DNA of 64,000 bases from Myxococcota bacterium (GTDB lineage Bacteria > Myxococcota_A > UBA9160 > UBA4427), in contig JAPKBZ010000003.1 of assembly GCA_028823175.1 (NCBI GenBank), positions 40,838 to 104,837 of the forward strand, written 5' to 3'. Under the pieces are notes generated by a model that saw only the letters and a program-made list of their open reading frames with translations, had not been told where the DNA came from and searched no databases. Shown here in pieces: positions 32,810 to 41,928 of this stretch. The position numbers and the translations under genes are program-made. Each line of letters begins with the position of its first letter. The first letter of the stretch is position 1.

Positions 32810-34159
32810 ATGGGTCACCCGTCACGCCCCGGAGCCGAACTTATCGCGCGCCTCGATCGGATCCCCGTCTGGCCCTATCCCCGCTCGGTTTTGGCCATCG
32901 TGGGCGCCGGTTTCTTCTTCGCCTACTTCGATATCGTGACCATCGGCTTTGCCCTCCCTGTCATCTCCGAGCAGTTCAAGGTATCGGCAGAGATGGCTTC
33001 CTGGTCGATTACCAGCGGGTTAATCGGATATATTCTCGGCTCTTTCCTCGACAGCCGGATTGCCGATCGCTACGGACGGCGTATCAGCCTGCTGCTTTCG
33101 GTGGCCGCGTTCTCCGTGGGCTCGCTTCTCTCCGCGACGAGTTCGAGCCTGGGAGAACTCGTCTTCTGGCGCTTCATTTCCGGTATGGGGATCGGAGCCG
33201 AGATCGCGCTGGTCACGACGTACATGGCAGAACTCTCGCCCGCGCCACTCCGGGGGCGCTACACCGGCTGGACCATCGTCGCCGCTTTCACGGGTTTCGC
33301 GGTTGTCCCTATTCTGGCTCTCCAGATCGTTCCCCATTATGCCTGGGGCTGGCGAGTTCTTTTTATCGCGGGCGCTCTCGGCGGCATCGCCATCGGTTTC
33401 ATGCGCCGGGGACTCCCGGACTCGATCCACTGGCTAGTGAACGAGGGACGCCTCAAGGAAGCCAAGGAGACTCTCCTGACAGCAGAGGCGATCGCCGAGG
33501 AACGACTCGGGCAGCCCCTCGGCCCCGTACCCGAAGGCGCGACGGAAGCAGTGGCCTCCCAAGAAATCCAGGGACTCCGCGCGCTGATGACCCCGCCCTT
33601 CCTGGGGCGCTTGCTCCTGCTCGGCCTGGTCTGGTTCATCTATTACGTGGGCAATTACGGCTGGCTCACCCTGGCACCAGAGCTTTTTTCTAAACACGGA
33701 TTCAGCCTCGAACAAAGCATCGCCTCGCTGACCATAACCGGACTCGGCTTCGTCGCGGGAGCCCTGGCCGCCGTTTACTGCAGCGACCGGATCGACCGTC
33801 GCCGTACGGCAGCCAGCCTGGCCCTGGTCTGGGCCGCCACTCTGCTCGGGATCGGAGTCTATGCGTCGCCCTTGACGATTCCGGCCCTGGGCTTCATCGC
33901 CTCCTTCACCATCGGCTTCCTGATCCCCATCCTCTACACGATCACGGGAGAGAATTTTCCGACTCGTGTGCGCGCGACGGGTGTCTCCCTGAGCGATGGT
34001 TTGGGCCACCTCGGCGGCGCCTTCTGCGGGCAGATCATTCTCGGGGTCGAAGCGGTCTACGGCTTCGAAGGCGCGTTCTTCGCAATGGCCGCCACCGGGC
34101 TCGCAACCGCAGCGCTGATCGGGCTGATCTCCAACCGGACAGGTGCCAGCCTCGAATAG
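32810..34159 (+). CDS. MFS transporter, sugar-porter/aromatic-acid type
   Basis: A 449-residue carrier with 12 predicted helices. Family signatures are FFFAYFDIVTIGFALPVI in helix 1, SRIADRYGRRISLL between helices 2 and 3, YMAELSPAPLRGRYTGW after helix 4, a central cytoplasmic loop (about 215-250) and YTITGENFPTRVRATGVSLSDG after helix 10. These fit H+-coupled import of a small organic solute (sugar, aromatic acid or organic acid); the substrate cannot be read. The gene stands alone, divergent from the permease pair. A ggag site precedes ATG 32810. Confidence 0.9.
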   Translation: MGHPSRPGAELIARLDRIPVWPYPRSVLAIVGAGFFFAYFDIVTIGFALPVISEQFKVSAEMASWSITSGLIGYILGSFLDSRIADRYGRRISLLLSVAAFSVGSLLSATSSSLGELVFWRFISGMGIGAEIALVTTYMAELSPAPLRGRYTGWTIVAAFTGFAVVPILALQIVPHYAWGWRVLFIAGALGGIAIGFMRRGLPDSIHWLVNEGRLKEAKETLLTAEAIAEERLGQPLGPVPEGATEAVASQEIQGLRALMTPPFLGRLLLLGLVWFIYYVGNYGWLTLAPELFSKHGFSLEQSIASLTITGLGFVAGALAAVYCSDRIDRRRTAASLALVWAATLLGIGVYASPLTIPALGFIASFTIGFLIPILYTITGENFPTRVRATGVSLSDGLGHLGGAFCGQIILGVEAVYGFEGAFFAMAATGLATAALIGLISNRTGASLE

Positions 34160-34300
34160 ACGCGACGGCCCATGACCGCTAGCGGAGACTCGCGGGGGTC
34201 TTCGGCCAGCTCAGGCCTTCCGATGTGCCGTCACAAGTCCAGGCCATCCCGGTCCGAACACGGCATGATCCAGCGCGCCGGCCGCTCGTCCCAAAAGAGA

Positions 34301-36094
34301 TCAGTCCACGGCACCTGAGGCGTGCTCACGGCGCGTGTTATAGCTCCGGAGAGCGCGCCACCACCCGGTCAGGAACACGGCTCCGCCTAGTAATACTTGA
34401 CCGATCCAGGCCAGTCCCGGCACCTCCTCGGGTGCCTCGATTTCGATGAAGGCAGCGCGAACAACTCCCCAATTTCCGCTTCCATCCTGTCCGCGCACAA
34501 AGACGATGTGCTGGCCCGCCGACATCCCCGAGGTGTCGATCGATCCGGAAACAGACTCCGCAGCCGAATCAAAAGTCCCATCCACCGGGGTCAACAAATG
34601 GGCAAGTCCGGCAGCCCAGGGGGGGGCATCGACATAGTATTCGGCTCCCGCGATGGCTTGAATCGGCTCGGAACCGTTGACTTGATTAAAAAGACCGTCG
34701 TCGAGGGTCGCCAAGATCTCCACCGGTTGACCCGCAACAGCGATTTCCAAGTCCAAGGCCAGGGCAGTCACTTCGGGGCCTGCAGGGCTCATATAGGGTG
34801 TTCGAGCCGCCTTTGCTGCATAAAGCAGGGAAGGAAGATTATCAGGCACAATCGTCTGTTCGAAGGCGGAGCAAGACTGAAAGAAAGTCGTGCCCAACTC
34901 AAGCGTAAAAGCCGCGATTCCAAGATCGCCGTAACCAAAATCGTCGCTCGCTCCATCCACGGGGTAGAGGCCGATGGATTGCTCCGGCGTGTACTGATTC
35001 CAATAGGCCAGTTTTCGGCCGAGGGTCTGGAGCCCGATTGCATTCGGAGCCTGGGAACTCGCGAATCCCCAGGGCCAGAGCACGAGTTCCCCATAGGCAT
35101 GCACGTCGATAAAAATACCCGTGGAATCCGCAGGCGCAGCTGCGCTGAGCCCGGGGCCACGCTGGTCGGGAAAAATCGAGCGCATATAGTCGACGATCGC
35201 CTGGGTCTCTGGCTCCGACTCCGGAATCGGTCCGCGATAAGTCGGCGAGCACTCAGAATCGCTTCCGCCACCACAACAATCCCATTGAAAAGGGAAATTT
35301 CGATTCAGGTCCGCTCCCCGATCGCTGCTCAGGGGGGAGCAATAATTCTGATTCGTATTCTTCCGCCAGAAATATCCCGACTCTGCCCATTTTCGCCCAT
35401 CTGGATTCCCATTCAGAAGAATATGAACTTCGTGGTGATCGAGCAGCCATGTCGCATCCGCGTCGCTTCCATACCCATCCAAGAGGGATTCAGCGAAGGC
35501 GAGACACAAGGGCGTCGTCGCGTACTCGCGAGCATGAAGCGCGCAAAGCAAGAAAAGAGAGGGCTTCGGGCCTTGAGTTTGCACGTTCCCCAGGCGAAGA
35601 ACCTGTAGATCGTAGCCCCCCTGCCCGGTCGCCTTTTCCCATGAATCCCCGATATCCACCAAGCTCGCCAACCCCGGCGAGGTCGAAACCATCACCCCTG
35701 CGGCCAGGTTGATTTCCTCCACGGTTTCGTAACAGGGATAACCCGGAAGGCGTAGGGGTCCGGGTTCATCCAGAGGAGACGGGATGACTTCCAGCCCCGC
35801 TTCTTTCAGCTTGGCGATTTCCTCTGGGCCTACGTAGAGGACGTGATACCCCTCTGCCTTATCCGTTCGCACCATCGAGCCTTCGAAGGAAATGAGGATA
35901 CGGTTCCCCAAGCTCGCGTTCGCGAAGGGAACGCGAACGAATTGGTTCCCTTTAGCGACGGCGAGCGGATCCGGAACCTCGGCCCCCCGGCTGGCGCTCC
36001 ACGAAAGGGTGAGGACAGCGACCCCAACCAAAAGGCTCAGTAATCGTACGATGCGGCTCTGGAGGTCCGTATAATTTAAACCGGAAATTCTCAC
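34301..36094 (-). CDS. Secreted zinc carboxypeptidase (M14) with C-terminal membrane anchor
   Basis: A 597-residue exported metallopeptidase with a GTG start. A signal peptide covers about 15-38. The M14 catalytic set is complete: zinc ligands in LHAREYATTP (His187, Glu190) and DVHAYGE (His332), substrate-binding NPDGRKW and DLNRNFPFQW, and the general base Glu399 in AFTLELGTTFF. A Cys-rich loop (WDCCGGGSDSEC) suggests disulfides. A second beta-sandwich-like domain (about 430-550) precedes VPGLAWIG, a hydrophobic helix and a basic tail, resembling PEP-CTERM-type sorting ends. It should trim C-terminal residues from peptides at the cell surface. It is the last gene of a four-gene minus-strand run with GH4, P450 and GH2. 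Confidence 0.9.
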   Translation of the reverse strand: MRISGLNYTDLQSRIVRLLSLLVGVAVLTLSWSASRGAEVPDPLAVAKGNQFVRVPFANASLGNRILISFEGSMVRTDKAEGYHVLYVGPEEIAKLKEAGLEVIPSPLDEPGPLRLPGYPCYETVEEINLAAGVMVSTSPGLASLVDIGDSWEKATGQGGYDLQVLRLGNVQTQGPKPSLFLLCALHAREYATTPLCLAFAESLLDGYGSDADATWLLDHHEVHILLNGNPDGRKWAESGYFWRKNTNQNYCSPLSSDRGADLNRNFPFQWDCCGGGSDSECSPTYRGPIPESEPETQAIVDYMRSIFPDQRGPGLSAAAPADSTGIFIDVHAYGELVLWPWGFASSQAPNAIGLQTLGRKLAYWNQYTPEQSIGLYPVDGASDDFGYGDLGIAAFTLELGTTFFQSCSAFEQTIVPDNLPSLLYAAKAARTPYMSPAGPEVTALALDLEIAVAGQPVEILATLDDGLFNQVNGSEPIQAIAGAEYYVDAPPWAAGLAHLLTPVDGTFDSAAESVSGSIDTSGMSAGQHIVFVRGQDGSGNWGVVRAAFIEIEAPEEVPGLAWIGQVLLGGAVFLTGWWRALRSYNTRREHASGAVD

Positions 36095-36143
36095 AGGTAA
36101 AAGGTAACCGGAACAGCGGACACGCTCAACTCCACCCCAGAGC

Positions 36144-36164
36144 CAGGCGCGCCTGAACTCAGGC
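36144..36164. repeat. Nested palindromes downstream of the GH4 gene
   Basis: A perfect 12-base palindrome (caggcgcgcctg, 36144-36155) overlaps a 6-base inverted repeat (gcctga/tcaggc, 36151-36164) in the 86-base gap between the GH4 stop and the peptidase start. No T-run follows, so it could be an operator or an mRNA-processing hairpin as well as a terminator. Confidence 0.45.
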
Positions 36165-36180
36165 AGCGATTCCTAGGTCG

Positions 36181-37530
36181 CTACTTCAGATAGCCGAGAT
36201 ATTCGCCCTGCTGGGAGATCATCATCTCGACCAAATCGGCCACAGGAGCCACCCGGTCGACATTGACATCTACCAAGAGGGCTTGAATCGCCGCCTCCTT
36301 CGAGGCGTTCAAGATAGCCTCCGCTGTCAGATCGTGAACGGCGACTTGATTCGTGAGCAGTCCCGCAAACCCTTTGGGCATCGCGTCCAACCGGATCCCC
36401 TCGATACCGCTGCCGTCCACCCAGGCAGGAACTTCCACGACCATGAACTCCGGAAGGCTGGGGATCAATCCACGGTTAGGGATATTGACCGCTGCCTCCT
36501 CATATCGTCGATCGAGAAGCATGCCTTCGATAATTTTTACCAGGCGCTCGGTCCGGGTCTCCCTGATCTGTGGATCCCCGCGCAACACCCACTGCTTGTA
36601 GTAAATATAGAAGTCAAGAATGCCCTTGTGATCGGCCGCATCATGCGCCCACTGAACGTATTCGCCGATATGACTGTCAGTAGTAATCGGCAGCACCTTG
36701 AATTTCTCAAGTATCTCTCTAAAGACGCCACGCTCTGCCCACGCGCTCGCACCTTCTCGAAGGGCTGGCTCGCTCCCTGGAGTCGATCCTGCCTCCTGGG
36801 CGGCAAGCTGCTTGAGGATGCTACCGAACCCAGGCAAGTCCTCGAAATAATCCGGTGCCCGCTCCAAAACATCCGGGTAGGCGTCTTTCCCACTATCGCG
36901 ATAGCGCGCCTCGACCAGGACACTGAAATGATTCAGTCCCCCTGCTCTAAACTCGATATTCGCCATGGCTGTATCGAGCATCTTGGGCAAATGCTGATAG
37001 AGCGAAGCGATCTCGTGGCACAGCCCCACGAGCTTGAGATCGGGAAAGCGCCGATGCACCGTGGTACAAATTCGACTCATGGGGTTGCTGTAATTAAACA
37101 CCCACGCTTCGGGACAAATTCGCTCAATATCGGCACAGATCTCGAGAATCGGTGGGACCACCCGAAGCGAATGAAATAACCCCCCCGGCCCACCGTTCTC
37201 GCCGAAGACCTGCCTGAAACCGTATTGTTGCGGGATAGTTCGATCTTGCTCCCACAGAGCGAACCGGTCGCCGACTTCGATCGCAATGACGCAGAAATCC
37301 GCGCCCTGGAGCGCTTCAGACCGATCCGTCGTCGCAACTAATCTGACTTTCAGGCCGTGGTCCGAGACAAACTGGTCGCCAGCCCGTTTAACCCGCGCAA
37401 GCGCCAACTCATCGATATCAAGGAGCACTACTTCCGCCTCGGCGAGGGGCGCACTCTGAAATATGTCGCCGAGCATGTCGAAGCCGAATTGGGCGCTTCC
37501 GGCCCCGATCAAGACGATTCGATTGGACAC
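36181..37530 (-). CDS. Glycoside hydrolase family 4 (NAD-dependent)
   Basis: A 449-residue GH4 enzyme, which cleaves glycosides by an NAD+- and Mn2+-dependent redox mechanism. Visible features: N-terminal Rossmann loop IVLIGAGSAQFG, the Asp that binds NAD ribose in VVLLDID, NYSNPM (149-151 NPM), the metal ligand Cys171 in LCHEI and His201 in GLNHFS. The residue after Cys-His varies with substrate class in GH4; here it is Glu. It belongs with non-phosphorylated alpha-glycoside enzymes (alpha-glucosidase, alpha-galactosidase or alpha-glucuronidase) rather than 6-phosphoglycosidases, because Cys-His rather than Cys-Asn/Asp is present. Cytosolic. It neighbours P450 and GH2 genes on the same strand. 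Confidence 0.9.
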   Translation of the reverse strand: MSNRIVLIGAGSAQFGFDMLGDIFQSAPLAEAEVVLLDIDELALARVKRAGDQFVSDHGLKVRLVATTDRSEALQGADFCVIAIEVGDRFALWEQDRTIPQQYGFRQVFGENGGPGGLFHSLRVVPPILEICADIERICPEAWVFNYSNPMSRICTTVHRRFPDLKLVGLCHEIASLYQHLPKMLDTAMANIEFRAGGLNHFSVLVEARYRDSGKDAYPDVLERAPDYFEDLPGFGSILKQLAAQEAGSTPGSEPALREGASAWAERGVFREILEKFKVLPITTDSHIGEYVQWAHDAADHKGILDFYIYYKQWVLRGDPQIRETRTERLVKIIEGMLLDRRYEEAAVNIPNRGLIPSLPEFMVVEVPAWVDGSGIEGIRLDAMPKGFAGLLTNQVAVHDLTAEAILNASKEAAIQALLVDVNVDRVAPVADLVEMMISQQGEYLGYLK

Positions 37531-37608
37531 AAGATTCCTCCGAACATCAACGAGCAGGGCTCCAAGAGAACGCGGCCAACGGTCGCTCCTTGCCTCTCGC
37601 CCCTCAAA

Positions 37609-38844
37609 TCAACTGTCTCGAATTTTGTAGCGGACGTCGAGATGCTTCAAACCCACCACAAAATTCGACCGAATCCACTCGGGCTCAGTAGCCAGTTCCC
37701 AATATTCCACACGCCGCGCGAGTTCCTCGACCACCGCGCACATGCTCTTGCGGGCGAAATGCGTCCCCATGCAAAAGTGCTCACCATAACCAAACGCGAT
37801 ATGACGGTTAGGACTCCTATCTATGCTGAACTGATAGGGGTCGTCAAATACCGACTCATCTCGGTTCGCCGAGCCATAAAAAAGCGCCAAAGAATCGCCT
37901 TCCTTGATCGCCTGGCCGTTCACCACCGTGTCACAAGCCGCCGTCCTCTTCATGTAATTCACGGGCGACGACCAGCGAATCATCTCTTCCACGGCATCCG
38001 GAGCCCGCGAAAGATCTGCTTTCACCTTGTCGAACTCTTCCGGATTCTCAACCAACTGTGCGAAGCCACCCGCAAGCGAATTTTTCGTCGTATCGTGACC
38101 TGCGCTGAAGATAATCAGGTAGTAGCCCAGGGTTTCCATCGGCCCCATGGGCTCGCCGTTGATCTGAGCATTCGCAATAACGCTAGCGAGGTCGTCTGTG
38201 GGATTTTTTCGGCGATCCTCGACGATGGGAAGAAAGAGCTCCAGAAACTCCTGTCCGAGTTGAGCAAAATCCTCCGAACTCGTTCTCCCTCCGCCCAATT
38301 CGAGGTCCTCGGGGGCGAAGAGTCTGTTCGAGAGCTCCAGAACCCGGGGTTCCTGTTCTTCGGGTACGCCCAACGCCTTAGAAAGAATCCGCAACGGATG
38401 CCTGACCGCGAGTCCCATAGCCAAGTCGGCTTCGCCTTCCCCCGCGAGTTCATCGACTAGGGATTTGGCGCTCTCCTCGATCACGCCCTGCATTCGCTTC
38501 AGCGCACGCGGCGTCAGCGAGGGACTGACGACCGTTCTTAGTTCGCGATGGACAGGCGGATCAGTCACGATCACAACCTTCATCGCACCGATCCCCTCGC
38601 CCTCTTGAATGACTGGAATCCTTGGCATCAGGGTGACCCCGGGCTCGCTGAGGAAAATCTCCGGGGTCTTGGAGATGTCCTTTATCTCCTCTTGGCGCGT
38701 GATCGCCCAGAATGGCTCGAACTCTCCGAGGTCACACCAATGAACCGGCGATTCGGCTCGAAGTTGATCCCATAGGGCGTAGGGTGGGCCGTTCTCGGCG
38801 TAATAATCGGGCTCCAACAGTTCAAATTCATTCGTGATTGCCAT
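37609..38844 (-). CDS. Cytochrome P450
   Basis: A 411-residue soluble bacterial P450. The I-helix oxygen-activation motif is AGHDTTKNS (248-253 AGHDTT), the K-helix ExxR is Glu287-Arg290 in EEMIRW, and the heme-binding loop is FGYGEHFCMG with thiolate Cys358. Together with MKRTAACDTVVNG and SVFDDPYQFSIDR these place it near CYP families that hydroxylate terpenoids, sterols or linear acids in actinobacteria and proteobacteria. No ferredoxin or reductase gene is adjacent, so it depends on redox partners elsewhere. It lies between the GH4 and GH2 genes, with gaps of 78 and 147 bases. Confidence 0.93.
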   Translation of the reverse strand: MAITNEFELLEPDYYAENGPPYALWDQLRAESPVHWCDLGEFEPFWAITRQEEIKDISKTPEIFLSEPGVTLMPRIPVIQEGEGIGAMKVVIVTDPPVHRELRTVVSPSLTPRALKRMQGVIEESAKSLVDELAGEGEADLAMGLAVRHPLRILSKALGVPEEQEPRVLELSNRLFAPEDLELGGGRTSSEDFAQLGQEFLELFLPIVEDRRKNPTDDLASVIANAQINGEPMGPMETLGYYLIIFSAGHDTTKNSLAGGFAQLVENPEEFDKVKADLSRAPDAVEEMIRWSSPVNYMKRTAACDTVVNGQAIKEGDSLALFYGSANRDESVFDDPYQFSIDRSPNRHIAFGYGEHFCMGTHFARKSMCAVVEELARRVEYWELATEPEWIRSNFVVGLKHLDVRYKIRDS

Positions 38845-38991
38845 TTGCGTGAACCCCTACTTCCGGTCATTTCAAACGAAATTCGGTCTCGACGAACGTC
38901 TCGGGCCGCAGTCACACAACTAACACATTCCCCACTGAGCAGAGTTTGAGCGTGCTCAGCCCGACAGCCCCCGCACCACCGGCTCGTCGAT

Positions 38992-41013
38992 TCACATCTT
39001 CTCCCGATGAGCCCCGCCCAACTGCCCCGACTCGACATCCATATTTTCGTACCACGAACGCAAAACTTCAAAGGCAAGCTTTCGCCCGCCGTCATCCGAG
39101 AGAAGCCCCTTACGGTTCCAGTAGTCTTGGACTCCCTGATAGAGACGCCCGGGGGCACGAAAATCCTTGAGGATCCAGGGGGCAATCCCGACCAAACCCG
39201 ACTGCGCCTCCATCATCTTGATTTGCCGTCGGTAGACGAGGGCCTGGTAGTCCTCGCTAAAAACGACGAGATCCTCCTCTGGAGCCCTCTTCCCTCTCTT
39301 CGCCCCAGCACCCATCTCGCTGACAATAATGGGGCCGGGACGATCACTCACGATTCGAATTCGATGCATATTGTCGAGCATCACCTTGCGCGCGTGATGA
39401 CTCGAAAACGGCCCTAGCACTCCAAGAGCACCACTATAATACCAGCCGAAATATTGATTCAGCCCCTGGACATCGACCAGGTCAGCCAAGGGGTCACGTA
39501 TCCTGTACTCCCAATCACCAGAGGGAAGGCCCAGCAACGCCGGAAGGTAAGAACCCCCGAATAGGTCCAGCATCGCGTCGCCGGATGTCAACATGGCCGC
39601 CGTCACGAGCCTGCTTGGGTCACGTTCACGCACCTCGGCGGCCAGGGCAGACATGAATTTCTGCCTGTCTTCACCTGAGGGCGTTTCATTCCCGATGCTC
39701 CACAGAATCACCGAAGCCCGGTTTCGATCCCTCTCAATCAACTCAACGAGTTGCTGACGCGCGCGCCCAAGGGTCGAAGGGTTTCCAAAATCAAGATTCC
39801 AGTAGACCGGGATCTCCTCCCAAACCAAAAGTCCTTTTTCGTCCGCCACCCGGGCCATGAACTCGCTATGCGGGTAGTGAGCGAGCCTGACGAAATTGAC
39901 GCCCAGACTTTCGGCCCAGCCGAGGAGTCTCTCGGCATCGGCGCGATCGTGCGCGCGCCCCCTCCCCTGCCCGGCTTCTTCGTGAAGGGATATTCCCTTC
40001 AGGAAGATCGGCGATCCATTGAGGAGAATCTGATCGCCCTCTACCGAGATGGTTCGAAACCCAATTTGATCTCTCACGAGGTCTTGATCCGAGGCAATTT
40101 CAACTGCATAGAGCTTTGGGTTGTCCGGCGACCAGAGTTCTGGGCTCGCCTCTAGCGTGAACTCAGCCCGGCCACCGGCCCCCGTCCGTACCTCGACCAC
40201 CGCAGCCAACTCGGGAACACTGATCTCGACCGCTCGGTTTTCCCCCTCTCCCGCCAACTGAACGAAACCCCTAATGCCTCCATCTTCCGGGCCCGCCCAC
40301 TCGATCGAATAATTCTCGATATAGGTTCGGGGGACATCGACGACGAGAACATCTCGGGTAAGGCCGCCATAATTATGCCAATCCGTGCGCGTCGTCGGCA
40401 CATCCTCGTCACTCTTCTCGTTGTCTACCCGGACGACAAGGAGATTTTTTCCAGGCTCGAGCGACCCAGTCATCTCAAAATTAAAGGGAGTAAATCCGCC
40501 CTCGTGCTGACCAAGCAGGCGGCCGTTCAAATAGACCGAGGCTCTATAATTCGCGGCACCTAGCCAAATAAACGTTCTCTTATCATCCCCAGGCCTATGC
40601 TCAAATTCCCGCTTATACCAGACAACACCACGATAGAAATACAGCCGAGGGTCTTGGGTATTCCAATCCCCCGGCACCTCGAGAACAAGCCCATTGCGGT
40701 AAGAAAATTCCGAGAGATCGCTCGGGGTGGCCTGCTCCACGGCGCGTGCGGCGATGCCACCAATATCTCCCGCACCATAGGGGTCGATCACCGCCTCCCA
40801 ATCACCCTTCAAGTCGACGATATCCCGGGCGTAGATATTTGCGATGGCGGGAGGCCCAGCAAAACCTTCATACTCCGCAACCGAACGGTAGTGATCGACG
40901 ATCTCCCGGGTCTTGGAAGGCCAATCGCCCACCCACATGTACACGCTCACGAGCAAAGAAAACGCCCCGAGCAAGAAAAGTACGACACTCCCGAACATAA
41001 AAACCCTGCGCAT
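38992..41013 (-). CDS. Glycoside hydrolase family 2, beta-glucuronidase-like, membrane-anchored
   Basis: A 673-residue enzyme with an N-terminal hydrophobic anchor (about 6-28, little cleavage signal), so it is probably tethered to the periplasmic face of the inner membrane. Domain order is sugar-binding jelly roll (about 60-230, FYRGVVWYKREFEHRPG and FIWLGAANYRASVYLNG), immunoglobulin-like domain (about 235-320), and TIM barrel with VNFVRLAHYPHSEFMARVADE, acid/base Glu in LWSIGNETP and a candidate nucleophile in ISEMGAGA. This matches beta-glucuronidase-type GH2. A glucuronide- or galactoside-type conjugate is the likely substrate. Position upstream of P450 and GH4 suggests shared use of a glycosylated natural product. 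Confidence 0.9.
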   Translation of the reverse strand: MRRVFMFGSVVLFLLGAFSLLVSVYMWVGDWPSKTREIVDHYRSVAEYEGFAGPPAIANIYARDIVDLKGDWEAVIDPYGAGDIGGIAARAVEQATPSDLSEFSYRNGLVLEVPGDWNTQDPRLYFYRGVVWYKREFEHRPGDDKRTFIWLGAANYRASVYLNGRLLGQHEGGFTPFNFEMTGSLEPGKNLLVVRVDNEKSDEDVPTTRTDWHNYGGLTRDVLVVDVPRTYIENYSIEWAGPEDGGIRGFVQLAGEGENRAVEISVPELAAVVEVRTGAGGRAEFTLEASPELWSPDNPKLYAVEIASDQDLVRDQIGFRTISVEGDQILLNGSPIFLKGISLHEEAGQGRGRAHDRADAERLLGWAESLGVNFVRLAHYPHSEFMARVADEKGLLVWEEIPVYWNLDFGNPSTLGRARQQLVELIERDRNRASVILWSIGNETPSGEDRQKFMSALAAEVRERDPSRLVTAAMLTSGDAMLDLFGGSYLPALLGLPSGDWEYRIRDPLADLVDVQGLNQYFGWYYSGALGVLGPFSSHHARKVMLDNMHRIRIVSDRPGPIIVSEMGAGAKRGKRAPEEDLVVFSEDYQALVYRRQIKMMEAQSGLVGIAPWILKDFRAPGRLYQGVQDYWNRKGLLSDDGGRKLAFEVLRSWYENMDVESGQLGGAHREKM

Positions 41014-41060
41014 GGATCAACCTTTTCTGGACATCAAAGACCGCGCCACCAAACAAAGCT

Positions 41061-41087
41061 GGAGTCCGCGCCCAGGGCGCGGACTCC
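41061..41087 (-). terminator. Strong hairpin terminator downstream of the VOC gene
   Basis: A perfect 27-base inverted repeat: ggagtccgcgcc pairs with ggcgcggactcc around a 3-base loop. Read on the minus strand it follows the VOC stop by 22 bases and is itself followed by agctttgttt, giving a moderate T-rich tail. It separates the VOC gene from the GH2 gene downstream. Confidence 0.75.
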
Positions 41088-41109
41088 GCCACTCAAATTT
41101 CGTGCCCGA

Positions 41110-41526
41110 TCAACCCGCGTTCGGACCGCTGATACCGGCCGGCGTCTCGTCGTGATGCTGCAATATCTCCACCTGGTAGCCGTCGGGGTCACTCACGAAT
41201 GCGGCCGTGACTGGCCAATCGCCCAGGCGCTCGGGGGGCGAGATCGACTCTGCTCCCCCATCAATGCAACGCTGGTAGAGCCCTTCACAATCATCGGTAC
41301 TCAGGTAGAGCTTCCAGAAAGCATTCCCATGATCGATTGGCCCCTCTTGGTCATGGTGCCGAGCGAGTTGAATTCGATTTCCGTCGGCACCCGCCAGAAC
41401 CACTTCAGTCACGTTGGGGATCTCTATACGGTGTGTAATTTCGAGACCTAATACTGTCTCGTAGAAATGAACGGACTTTTCGAGATCTGTCACATTGATG
41501 CAGTACTGGTCGACACTCGTCTTCAT
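41110..41526 (-). CDS. VOC/glyoxalase-family protein
   Basis: A 138-residue single-unit vicinal-oxygen-chelate protein. It shows the two beta-alpha-beta-beta-beta modules: module 1 with CINVTDLEKSVHFYETVLGLE and EVVLAGADGNRIQLARH, module 2 with AFWKLYLSTDDCEGLYQRC and TAAFVSDPDGYQVEILQHH. Metal ligands expected at the strand ends could be Gln/His of module 1 and the Glu in VEILQ. Known members are glyoxalase I, methylmalonyl-CoA epimerase and dioxygenases; the layout with DPDGYQVEI is closest to glyoxalase I-like lactoylglutathione lyases. The precise substrate is uncertain. Confidence 0.88.
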   Translation of the reverse strand: MKTSVDQYCINVTDLEKSVHFYETVLGLEITHRIEIPNVTEVVLAGADGNRIQLARHHDQEGPIDHGNAFWKLYLSTDDCEGLYQRCIDGGAESISPPERLGDWPVTAAFVSDPDGYQVEILQHHDETPAGISGPNAG

Positions 41527-41928
41527 CCTCGTTCTCCCCTCACCTTGACTCCGGAACGCCTGATCGCGTGCCGACTCTCAACTCTTCTCAAACCCTGAGT
41601 TCCACCGTCATCACGCCCGACAGAAAGGGTTTCAAGCGCCCCGCCGCGCGCCGGCCGATCAGGGGCACCTTTGCCCCGGGCACCTCGCTTTGAGGGGGAC
41701 AAGTATGGCAATACTCTACAGCGGACTGAGCCAGACTCCACCCACGGGGCCGCCCAGACCGCTAAGGGGACGGGAGTAAAGCTCGCCCAGGCATGCTCTC
41801 ATCATGGCAGGGAACCCTGCTTCGAAGGCATCGAAATCAAGTGGCCGAACTGACTCGTAGGTCCAGAAGGGCCCGAGGTCTGGTATCATTGAACAACTGA
41901 AAACTGCTGGAGAGCCGGCATATAAAAC
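41527..41928. other. 402-base stretch without a convincing gene
   Basis: The gap lies between the start regions of the minus-strand VOC gene and the plus-strand amine oxidase, so it should contain two divergent promoters. Open frames here have no protein character. A short palindrome (gcagggaaccctgc, 41807-41820) is the only clear structure; it could be an operator. No ribosome-binding site of note precedes the amine oxidase start. Confidence 0.5.

Noticed and set aside
34397..35608. Antisense open frame of 403 codons opposite the M14 carboxypeptidase
   Set aside because: The sense strand has all M14 catalytic residues; the antisense product shows no domain character.
37357..38460. Antisense open frame of 367 codons opposite the P450 and GH4 genes
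   Set aside because: It spans two well-supported genes on the other strand and lacks any recognisable motif.
41523..41741. Minus-strand open frame of 72 codons upstream of the VOC gene
   Set aside because: Arg/Gly-rich, no motif, no ribosome-binding site; probably promoter region DNA.
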